10,050 bases of DNA, taken from positions 1 through 10,050 of the forward strand of contig JBBDYD010000002.1 of assembly GCA_040901865.1 (NCBI GenBank), given 5' to 3'. A program made the translations under genes and the position numbers. The notes under the pieces were generated by a model. The model ran no database searches, was not told where the DNA came from, and saw only the letters and a list, made by a program, of their open reading frames with translations. The stretch is from JBBDYD01 sp040901865. GTDB lineage: Bacteria; Bacteroidota; Ignavibacteria; UBA10030. Below are positions 1 through 6,547 of the stretch, piece after piece. Within the stretch, counting starts at the first letter, position 1. The number at the start of each line of letters is the position of its first letter.

Positions 1-27
1 CTACTTTCTCTTCGTAAGAGAAAGTAG
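1..27. repeat. REP-like hairpin 1
   Basis: A perfect 12-bp inverted repeat, CTACTTTCTCTT (1-12) and AAGAGAAAGTAG (16-27), closes on a 3-nt loop. The inner TTCTCTT/AAGAGAA core is the same as in the hairpin at 250-274. The right arm ends in GTAG, the tetranucleotide found beside REP hairpins in enterobacteria, but here it is inside the stem, so the match may be coincidence. No T-run follows on either visible side, so a Rho-independent terminator is unlikely. The element begins at the window edge and may extend further left. Confidence 0.6.
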
Positions 28-161
28 CAAAGAGAACTTTCTTCCGAAATTTAACCCACTCCTCAAAAAACCAGTACCATTCTCGAGTCAACAAACTGGT
101 TGTTAATTCGACGGAATCGAGGAGCCAACAATCGGGGATCCTCTTGTTCCTCCCCGCATAG

Positions 162-173
162 CCGAAATTTCGG
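162..173. repeat. Perfect 12-bp palindrome CCGAAATTTCGG
   Basis: The palindrome CCGAAATTTCGG is followed by more G residues and CTAGGGG. A diverged copy of the right half, AAATTTCGGGGG, recurs at 453-464, also followed by TAGGG after a short gap. The element could be a protein-binding site or the remnant of a dispersed intergenic repeat. The presence of a second copy favours the repeat reading. Confidence 0.4.
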
Positions 174-249
174 GGGCTAGGGGCAGATGTTAGGCAGACT
201 CCTACAAGTCCGGCAGACATTCGCTGATTCCACATCCTTGTTTAACACC

Positions 250-274
250 CCCCTTCTCTTTCCAAGAGAAGGGG
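250..274. repeat. REP-like hairpin 2
   Basis: A perfect 11-bp inverted repeat, CCCCTTCTCTT (250-260) and AAGAGAAGGGG (264-274), has a 3-nt loop. It is followed by CTGG and, after about 20 nt, by GGGGGGATGAG (299-309). A hairpin of CCCCTTCTC type followed by GGGGGATGAG is an arrangement I associate with dispersed REP-like elements in many bacteria; here it seems interrupted between 279 and 298. A smaller stem, CTGGC (275-279) and GCCAG (286-290), lies in that interrupted part. The core sequence matches the hairpin at 1-27, which supports a repeat family. Confidence 0.6.
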
Positions 275-386
275 CTGGCTTGCCCGCCAGTTTTGTGGTG
301 GGGGGATGAGTTCCTCGGAAGAAGGCAGGGATGGGGTATCCAAACGCATTACAATTGCCCAGCGCCTAATCCGCCACCGCACACCT

Positions 387-447
387 GCCTACGTGCCGAC
401 CTTTCCGTTTTTCTGAAAAGTATCAGAAATAACTTCGGCAGGCAGGC
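387..447. repeat. Nested inverted repeat
   Basis: The outer arms GCCTACGTGCCGA (387-399) and TCGGCAGGCAGGC (435-447) pair at 11 of 13 positions. Inside them, TTTCTGA (410-416) and TCAGAAA (423-429) form a perfect 7-bp stem with a 6-nt loop. The whole could fold into one long interrupted hairpin of about 61 nt as DNA or RNA. It is immediately followed by the G-rich repeat at 447-468. The function is unknown. A small non-autonomous mobile repeat or a structured RNA are both possible. Confidence 0.45.
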
Positions 448-468
448 GCCCAAAATTTCGGGGGGGCG
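447..468. repeat. G-rich inverted repeat, second copy of the AAATTTCGGGGG motif
   Basis: CGCCC (447-451) and GGGCG (464-468) flank AAAATTTCGGGG. The segment 453-464 is identical over 12 nt to 165-176. Both copies are followed within a few bases by TAGGG and GCA, so the two sites are diverged direct repeats about 290 bp apart. Confidence 0.4.
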
Positions 469-525
469 TAGGGCACTCATAAAGCGCACTACAGTAACTT
501 CCATGGAGATGGTTGCTTCATGCAG

Positions 526-634
526 TCCGAAATCAACATTCCGCAATCCGAAATCAAGGGTATTCATACACGCTCTCACAATCCGTCCCGCCAAACAGAG
601 GCGGGATCTCCGCTTCGCTCCGACAATCCGAAAT
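526..634. repeat. Scattered TCCGAAAT copies with an internal hairpin
   Basis: TCCGAAAT occurs at 526-533, 547-554 and 627-634. The first two copies extend to TCCGAAATC, and the second and third are preceded by CAA. The same word also occurs at 43-50. Between copies two and three lies a perfect 7-bp stem, TCCCGCC (586-592) and GGCGGGA (600-606), with a 7-nt loop and no following T-run. This looks like decayed intergenic repeat material. Confidence 0.35.
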
Positions 635-688
635 TCGCTGGCATGACCCTTTCTTGAATGTCCCTCCATAATGTGCTACATTACTCCA

Positions 689-3600
689 ATGCGAGTAGGT
701 GTATTCATATTGATTTTATGCATGTTTGGCTTGATTGCTCAAGCCCAGAACAGCAAGGAGAACGCCGACTTTAAGCTTGCAGTGAGCCTCTATAACGACA
801 AGCTCTACGACCTCGCTCTCGAGCAGTTCCGTCAATTCGTTTCTGCCTACCCGAACACCGAACAGGGCATTGAAGCCAGGTTTTATCTCGGACTGACACA
901 GTCCATGATGAACAGACACGAAGAAGCCCGGTTTTCTTTCCAGAATTTTGCTCTCACATTTCCAGATCATCCGAAAGCACCGGACGCCTGGTGGAGTTCC
1001 GCCGAAGCCTACGTCAAATTGGGCAATCCCGGCGAAGCGGCGCTCGCGTTCGAACGTGTCAAGACCTTCCATCCGAGAAGCCGGCTGGCTCCAGCCGCGC
1101 TCCTCAAGGCAAGCGAGTACTTCGGGCTTTCAGGGAACAGGGACAACGCGCGAAAAGCCCTACGGACCCTGACGCAGGAGTATGCTTCATCGGAGGTTAT
1201 CCAGGAGGGGCGGATGCGGCTTGCTCAAATGTACTTTGACGACGGTCAGTATGAGATGGCCGCTGCGGAGGCCAGGAAGACAGTAGACGCCGCCCCAAAT
1301 ACTACACACGGATCGTTTGCGATGCAATTGCAGGCACGGTCTCTTGCCGCGATGGGAAAAACAGAAGAAGCAAAGAAGATTCTTGCCGATCTTATCACCA
1401 GACTACGCGGCAGCGAAATGGCGTTTGAGCCGATTCTTGAATTGGGAAGACTTCAAAAAGAAAGCGGCAAACCCGAAGAGGCCATAAAAACCTGGAGTAC
1501 CCTTTTCGATCCGCAAAACAAGGTGCCTGCACCCCTGCGCCAATCAGCTCATCTTGAAACCGGAGACGCCCTCGTTCTTCGGGGGAGGTTTGGCGAGAGT
1601 ATGCAACAGTACGAACTGGCGGTGAAAGCCGGTGGTTCCCGCACGAGCGAAGCGCTCCACAAAGTTGCCCTTTCAGCCGAGCGGGCCGGGAATACGGCAA
1701 AAGCAGGCGAGTATTTCTTGAAGGCTGTGGATGCTGATTCCGGACATTTCTCCTCCAGGGCGATTATCCTGGGCGGGTTTCGCGGTGCCGTGTATCTCGG
1801 CCACCATCAGCAGGCAGTCAGATTATCGCAACGGTTTCGTGAGCGATTCCCGTCGGACGAACTTGTTCCTCGTCTTCTCCTGACCACGGCCGCAATCCTC
1901 GCAAGAGATTTAGATGATACCAGGCAGGCAATGAATCTGTACGAGAGGATTTTGACGGACTTCCCCGGCGATCAAACGGAGGATGACGCCGTGCTCGGAT
2001 ATGCACATGCGCTCAGAATATCCGGCTCGGGGAGTGAAGCACTCACAATGCTGGAAAGCCTTCGGAAGCGTTTTCCGGCCAGCGGCTTGAGGGCGGCGGC
2101 TGATGAGGAATCCTTTGCCATCACGACATTCGAATTGAAGGACAAGGATGGCGGCCTCGAGAATATTGCTCTCCTGACGGGCGATGTCATTGCGGGGAAG
2201 CCGAAGGCGGAGCTCGCGTTTCGTTTGGCGGAGATCTACTACAACGATCTGAAAGACTATAAAAGCGCCTCCGACCAGTATCTTGCCGCAATTCGATCCG
2301 GACTCACTGGTGAGAAAAGGACTACGGCCTGGTTTCGGCACGGCCGATCGCTGGAGTTTGCTGCACGATCGGGCGCAACGACAGAAAACACGTCCCGCGC
2401 CGTTGCAGCATACGATTCCGTTCTCAAAAACTCGGATCCCGTTCTTGCGGGCGAAGCATTTGCGGCAAAGATCCGGCTACGCATTCGGTCCGCCACATCA
2501 GTTTCCGACCTGAGACGGTTAAGCGATGATATCCGGCGTCATTCCCCGCAAGGTATTCCTTCTCATGAACTTCTCCTGGCGTTGGGTGAGGCTTACCAAA
2601 GAGTCCGGAGTTTCAGCGACGCACGAACTGTGTTTGAAGAGATTCTTAGAACACGGCCGAACATGGAAACCGGCGGTCATGCGATGTTCCGGCTGGCGAT
2701 AACCCGGTTCGAAATGGGCGAGAGAGACTCTGCGGCGACGCTCCTGGCCTCCTATGTCGAAAAATACCCCTTGCACCATCACACGGCAATCGCAATCCTG
2801 AGACTGGCAGCGTTCGAAGCCGAAAAGGGTCGCGTTGATCGGGTGCTGGAACTCTGCAGGTTGCTCGAGCAACAATTTTGGTATACCGAAGCCGCGAAGA
2901 ACATCAATCAACTGCGGGCCGATGCGTACTATGCGGCAGGTGATGCTGTAAATGCGAGGCGGTATTACCAGCAGATGTATTCGCAACGCGAGGGAGACCT
3001 TCTCGCTCCGACTGAGATTCCACTCGACCTTGTTCTCAAGCTCGCTGATTGTGCAAGGCGTACGGCGAGTCCTGCTGAGTCAAAGAAATTTTATGCCCAG
3101 GCGCTCGCCCGCGATACCTCGGCTTCAGTGCAGGCACAGATCCTTTTCGCACTCGCCGGAATAGCTCGTGAGGAAAACAACATCGAAGCGGCCGCCCGCT
3201 ACCTCCAGGAGGCGAGCAAACTCGGTTCCTCAAATCCCGGTCAGCAATTCCAGGCCTCTCTTGAGTCAGCGAACCTGTTGTTTGAAGGTGAGGATTTCCC
3301 CGCTGCTGTGAGCCGCTATGGAGAACTCCTGTCCAGGGCCCCCAACGACACCGTCCGGCGGTTTATCGAAGCAAGAATCGCCGTGTGCTATTTTCGTCTC
3401 GACAATGGCGCCGAAGCGGAAAAGCGCGTCGGCGCATTTGTGAAGGCATTTCCGAATGCAAGGGTCGAAGCGGCGGAGTTTGAATATGAGCGGGGGCGGT
3501 TGCATTTGCGGAAAGAAGAGATCGATCTGGCCATTCGCAGGTTCGAAAACGCGCGGCAGCGATATCCTCAGGCTCCTGTAATCCCTGAAACCGTCTATTG

Positions 3601-4321
3601 GCTTGCCCGGACTCTCGAAATCAACAACCAACCACAGCGTGCGGTTCAATTGTATGATTCCCTGCTTGTTGTGTTTCCCAGGCACCCCCTTGTTCCCCGG
3701 ATACTTTTGAGCCTTGGCAACGTGTACTACAATATGGAGCAATGGGACGCGGCTGCGAAGCAGTACAAAGTGATCGTCGATGGGAATCAGGGAACACCTG
3801 ATATTGTTCAATATGCCCTGAGTAATCTCATTATGGCGTATAAAGAAATCGGATTATTCGACGCGGCGCTGCAATTGACACGCCAGTACATCGACAAGTA
3901 TCCGAACGATCCTGATCTGGTCCTCAAGCACATTGACATTGGCGTTCTGTATCAAAAACTGGGTTACTATGATCAGTCGATTCTCCATCTGCAGAATATG
4001 CTTGGGAGTGCGGATCAGGAACTGGAGGGAGAACTGAGATACTATCTCGGAGAGGCGTATTTTTATAAAGGAGAGTACCAGCAGGCTATTCTGGAGTTTC
4101 TGAAAGTCCCCTATCTGATTTCACAGCGGACAAAAATTGACTGGGTTGCGACCTCATACTATATGGCCGGTCAGTCCTATGAAAAAATGTCGAAGTTCGA
4201 TCAGGCAATTACGATGTACAAACAAATCATCGAACGTGCAGGCATCGATCCGACGTTCAAATCTGCCGCTCAGAAGGAAATTGATCGTGTAACGATGTTG
4301 GTGAAGGTAAACAGCCAGTAG
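689..4321 (+). CDS. Large exported tetratricopeptide-repeat protein
   Basis: The product is about 1,210 residues of almost continuous TPR-type helical repeats with no catalytic domain that I can see. The ATG at 689 puts a classic signal peptide first: Met-Arg, a hydrophobic core, then Ala-Gln-Ala before Gln-Asn, a plausible signal peptidase I site. An upstream in-frame ATG at 671 would add six residues (MCYITP); neither start has a Shine-Dalgarno sequence. The cysteine in the hydrophobic core lacks a lipobox small residue before it, so I do not call a lipoprotein. Early repeats such as YDLALEQFRQFVSAYPNT resemble the BamD/YfiO and CpoB style of TPR. The last 250 residues keep good repeats, for example KGEYQQAILEFLKVPYL and KFDQAITMYKQII. 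Proteins of this form usually act as periplasmic or outer-membrane scaffolds. The partner is unknown. It is probably the first gene of a cluster, ending 11 nt before the next ATG. Confidence 0.85.
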   Translation: MRVGVFILILCMFGLIAQAQNSKENADFKLAVSLYNDKLYDLALEQFRQFVSAYPNTEQGIEARFYLGLTQSMMNRHEEARFSFQNFALTFPDHPKAPDAWWSSAEAYVKLGNPGEAALAFERVKTFHPRSRLAPAALLKASEYFGLSGNRDNARKALRTLTQEYASSEVIQEGRMRLAQMYFDDGQYEMAAAEARKTVDAAPNTTHGSFAMQLQARSLAAMGKTEEAKKILADLITRLRGSEMAFEPILELGRLQKESGKPEEAIKTWSTLFDPQNKVPAPLRQSAHLETGDALVLRGRFGESMQQYELAVKAGGSRTSEALHKVALSAERAGNTAKAGEYFLKAVDADSGHFSSRAIILGGFRGAVYLGHHQQAVRLSQRFRERFPSDELVPRLLLTTAAILARDLDDTRQAMNLYERILTDFPGDQTEDDAVLGYAHALRISGSGSEALTMLESLRKRFPASGLRAAADEESFAITTFELKDKDGGLENIALLTGDVIAGKPKAELAFRLAEIYYNDLKDYKSASDQYLAAIRSGLTGEKRTTAWFRHGRSLEFAARSGATTENTSRAVAAYDSVLKNSDPVLAGEAFAAKIRLRIRSATSVSDLRRLSDDIRRHSPQGIPSHELLLALGEAYQRVRSFSDARTVFEEILRTRPNMETGGHAMFRLAITRFEMGERDSAATLLASYVEKYPLHHHTAIAILRLAAFEAEKGRVDRVLELCRLLEQQFWYTEAAKNINQLRADAYYAAGDAVNARRYYQQMYSQREGDLLAPTEIPLDLVLKLADCARRTASPAESKKFYAQALARDTSASVQAQILFALAGIAREENNIEAAARYLQEASKLGSSNPGQQFQASLESANLLFEGEDFPAAVSRYGELLSRAPNDTVRRFIEARIAVCYFRLDNGAEAEKRVGAFVKAFPNARVEAAEFEYERGRLHLRKEEIDLAIRRFENARQRYPQAPVIPETVYWLARTLEINNQPQRAVQLYDSLLVVFPRHPLVPRILLSLGNVYYNMEQWDAAAKQYKVIVDGNQGTPDIVQYALSNLIMAYKEIGLFDAALQLTRQYIDKYPNDPDLVLKHIDIGVLYQKLGYYDQSILHLQNMLGSADQELEGELRYYLGEAYFYKGEYQQAILEFLKVPYLISQRTKIDWVATSYYMAGQSYEKMSKFDQAITMYKQIIERAGIDPTFKSAAQKEIDRVTMLVKVNSQ

Positions 4322-4332
4322 GTTTGTTGAAT

Positions 4333-5517
4333 ATGGGATTCATTTTCGAATCAGAAATCATCGCAATCATGACCACCGTCCGCGGCCGCACGATTGGGGA
4401 AGAAGACGGTGTCAAGATGAAGGACATCCTTGCGGCAGAGATCCATCCGGCGATCAAGGCTTATTTTAAGGCCGAAGTGGAGAAGCTGCTTCTGCAGGAG
4501 CGAGCGAAGGAGGTGCGGTCCGGACGGTTTCCATACGGACAACCCGAAGTCATGGGACTTCAGCGGCAAATCGATCTCCTGCTCGTTCATCAGTATGAAT
4601 TCGACAGAGAGGAATTCGAATCGATCCTTGACGAATCTGTGCACTTTCAGTTCAACTTCCTCTGCCGGCCACGATGGACTCTCCAGGAACTTCTTTTTGA
4701 AAGCCGCCGGTCGGCGAGTGTCGGTGAGATCCTGCGAAAACTCAGGTACTGTATCGAGTACCGGTACCTTGGAGAAGTCTTCAAGCGGTATGTTACAGAC
4801 CGTGGGTTGGTCGAAGTTGGATATGAAGAATTCCGCTCTCTCATCGAAAAAATCGATTCGGAAGTTGTTGCAAGGCACTCCACTGATGAACTGGCACAGG
4901 TGTTGAAGCCGTTGGTGGACTTCATCGAACTTGGAATTCCTGAAACCCGGGTGAGCGAAACGGGGCCGGTTCTTCCGATCAACGCGGGCATTGTCTTTTT
5001 TGAAGACAAGAAAATGGACGAAATTCGGGTTGTCCTTGAGAAAGCGCGCGACAAGAACAATGTCGCAGAAGTAAGTCTTGCCGACCTGGCCCATTTGATT
5101 CGGGAAGCGAGGGGAGAAGCTCCGCCGGAAGCCGGAAAGAACGTGGATGTCCCATCGGCCCCCGCGAGTGAAAAAGTCATCCTTGACGAAGGGCGGGAGC
5201 AAAAGGTTCTTGAAATGGATATGGCTGTCGAGGTTCCACACAATGGCGAAGGAATAACAAATGAGATTGCTGATGTCTATTCGCTCTTCAATCTGAAAGA
5301 ACAGAAACTCTTTGTGAGGAAGCTTTTCAAGAAAGACGAAGTGGAGTTTCGCAATGCCCTTGACCGTCTCAACGGGACCGCAACATGGAAACAGGCTTCC
5401 CTCGTCCTGGATGAAGTGTTCTCTTCCCAGAATGTCGATCCGTTTTCCAAAGAGGCCGTTCTCTTTACGGATAAAATCTCTGCCCGTTATACTTCCCCCG
5501 AGCGGCAGGGGATGTAA
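4333..5517 (+). CDS. Uncharacterised helical protein in the obg cluster
   Basis: I do not recognise a named family. From the ATG at 4333 the product is 394 residues. In-frame alternatives are TTG 4324, ATG 4369 and ATG 4417. The last begins MKDILAAEIHPAIKAYF, where the regular amphipathic sequence starts, and may be the true start. No start has a good ribosome-binding site. There is no signal peptide or membrane segment, so it is probably cytoplasmic. Residues about 30-200 (numbered from the TTG) are charged, mostly helical, and rich in Arg, Glu and aromatic residues. About 258-308 is a Pro/Ala/Glu-rich linker. The end, about 312-390, looks like a second compact domain with EQKLFVRKLFKKDEVEF, a TWKQAS segment and NVDPFSKEAVLFTDKI. 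I have a vague impression of similar tails in Bacteroidota-type proteins but cannot name them. It lies 11 nt after the TPR gene and 36 nt before obg, so co-transcription is likely. Confidence 0.8.
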   Translation: MGFIFESEIIAIMTTVRGRTIGEEDGVKMKDILAAEIHPAIKAYFKAEVEKLLLQERAKEVRSGRFPYGQPEVMGLQRQIDLLLVHQYEFDREEFESILDESVHFQFNFLCRPRWTLQELLFESRRSASVGEILRKLRYCIEYRYLGEVFKRYVTDRGLVEVGYEEFRSLIEKIDSEVVARHSTDELAQVLKPLVDFIELGIPETRVSETGPVLPINAGIVFFEDKKMDEIRVVLEKARDKNNVAEVSLADLAHLIREARGEAPPEAGKNVDVPSAPASEKVILDEGREQKVLEMDMAVEVPHNGEGITNEIADVYSLFNLKEQKLFVRKLFKKDEVEFRNALDRLNGTATWKQASLVLDEVFSSQNVDPFSKEAVLFTDKISARYTSPERQGM

Positions 5518-5553
5518 CGTTCTTCATGTTTCCCACCTTTAACCCCCAACAAC

Positions 5554-6546
5554 ATGCAATTCATCGATGAAGTTACGATTCATGTAAAAGCAGGAGACGG
5601 CGGCAAGGGCTGCGTAAGCTTCCGAAGGGAAAAATATGTGCCCAAAGGCGGCCCGGATGGCGGGAATGGAGGCAACGGTGGAGGAGTGCTGATCCGCGCA
5701 GATCAACAATTGAACACTCTTCTGGACTTGAAGTATCGGACTAAATATGCCGCGCAACGCGGGGAACATGGGCGGGGGAAGAATCAGAATGGAAAATGGG
5801 GGGAGGATGTTGTGTTGCGAGTCCCTTGCGGAACGGTGGTCCGAAATGTAGAAACGGGAGCGATCCTCGTGGATCTCGTTCACCATGGTCAGGAAGTTGT
5901 CGTTGTCAGAGGAGGAAAGGGAGGCAAGGGGAATTCGGAGTTTGCGACATCGACCAATCAGGCACCGCGCTACGCTGAACAAGGAACGTCGGGAGAAGAA
6001 AAGACGATTCATCTTGAACTAAAACTTCTGGCAGATGTTGGCCTGGTGGGATTTCCCAATGCAGGCAAATCAACGCTGATCTCTGTGATCTCCGAGGCAA
6101 AACCCAAGATAGCGGATTATCCTTTCACAACGCTTGTGCCCAACCTGGGAATTGTCAGGGTGGCGGAAGGGAAGAGCCTGGTCGTGGCGGACATTCCGGG
6201 ACTTATCGAGGGGGCACACACAGGGAAAGGACTCGGAATCCAGTTCCTCAAGCACATCGAGCGGACAAAGATTATTGTTTTCCTTATCGAAGCCGTGCGA
6301 GAGGATCTAAAAAAGGACTATGCGGTTCTCTTGAATGAGCTCAAAGCATTTGATCCGACTCTCGGCAAGAAGCCAAAAATTGTCGCTTTGACGAAAACCG
6401 ATCTGCTGGAAAAGCAGGCAGTGGAACGCCTCCAGCAAGTTTCCTTTGGGAGGGGCGTGCCGACCTTTGTTATCTCGGCAGTAACCAACAAGGGCATTAC
6501 GAGCCTTGTGAAGGAAATGTGGAAGCTCGCTCAAAAACCGAAATGA
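5554..6546 (+). CDS. obg: GTPase Obg (ObgE/CgtA)
   Basis: Obg is a ribosome-associated GTPase needed for late 50S subunit assembly and linked to the stringent response. The 330-residue product has the glycine-rich Obg fold at residues 1-160, including VKAGDGGKGCVSFRREKYVP and repeated GG(N/D)GG turns. The GTPase domain follows: G1 GFPNAGKST (166-174), switch I FTTLVPNLG (191-199), G3 DIPG (213-216) followed by LIEGA, G4 TKTD (280-283, in place of the commoner NKxD), and G5 SAV (308-310). It ends soon after G5, so the C-terminal OCT domain of longer homologues such as the roughly 390-residue E. coli protein is absent; short forms are known in other bacteria. One small departure is FLIEA at 243-247, where Asp is usual before Ala. 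The ATG at 5554 starts exactly at the conserved MxFxDxV beginning. The leader before it is A/C-rich with no Shine-Dalgarno sequence. Confidence 0.97.
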   Translation: MQFIDEVTIHVKAGDGGKGCVSFRREKYVPKGGPDGGNGGNGGGVLIRADQQLNTLLDLKYRTKYAAQRGEHGRGKNQNGKWGEDVVLRVPCGTVVRNVETGAILVDLVHHGQEVVVVRGGKGGKGNSEFATSTNQAPRYAEQGTSGEEKTIHLELKLLADVGLVGFPNAGKSTLISVISEAKPKIADYPFTTLVPNLGIVRVAEGKSLVVADIPGLIEGAHTGKGLGIQFLKHIERTKIIVFLIEAVREDLKKDYAVLLNELKAFDPTLGKKPKIVALTKTDLLEKQAVERLQQVSFGRGVPTFVISAVTNKGITSLVKEMWKLAQKPK

Positions 6547-6547
6547 C

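Larger units (their letters stand above)
1..688. other. Repeat-rich intergenic region without a credible gene
   Basis: I find no convincing coding sequence here. The reading frames that exist (for example plus 293-646 and minus 349-669) overlap each other, run through palindromes, and give low-complexity peptides unlike any family I recognise. The region holds at least six short inverted repeats, listed separately, plus repeated CCGAAAT words. I see no tRNA cloverleaf and no terminator with a T-tract. A weak sigma70-like pair, ATGACC (643-648) and CATAAT (667-672) with an 18-nt spacer, could drive the following gene. It would leave almost no 5' leader before the ATG at 689. The promoter match is poor and I do not list it as a feature. 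Confidence 0.7.

Noticed and set aside
1..40. Rho-independent terminator at the left edge
   Set aside because: The stem is strong, but no T-run follows on the plus strand and the minus-strand flank is outside the window. The core recurs at 250-274, which favours a repeat element.
69..104. Inverted repeat AACCAGT / ACTGGTT with a second small stem AACAA / TTGTT
   Set aside because: The 7-bp arms are 19 nt apart, and the competing 5-bp stem is of the kind expected by chance in 670 bp. Not listed as a feature.
293..669. Overlapping open frames of 117 (plus) and 106 (minus) codons in the left intergenic region
   Set aside because: Both pass through inverted repeats and repeated words, have no initiation signals, and overlap each other on opposite strands. 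They look like chance frames in repeat DNA.
671..688. Earlier ATG at 671 as the start of the TPR protein
   Set aside because: It would prepend MCYITP to an otherwise typical signal peptide starting Met-Arg. It has no ribosome-binding site. It remains possible but is less likely than 689.
731..745. Lipoprotein signal around the cysteine in the TPR protein leader
   Set aside because: The residue before the cysteine is Leu, not a small residue, and the cysteine lies mid-way in the hydrophobic core. A signal peptidase I site (Ala-Gln-Ala) follows.
4351..5241. Minus-strand open frame of 296 codons opposite the uncharacterised protein
   Set aside because: The plus-strand frame is longer, fits the operon spacing and gives a regular helical protein. 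The antisense peptide is irregular and resembles no family, so it is treated as a shadow.
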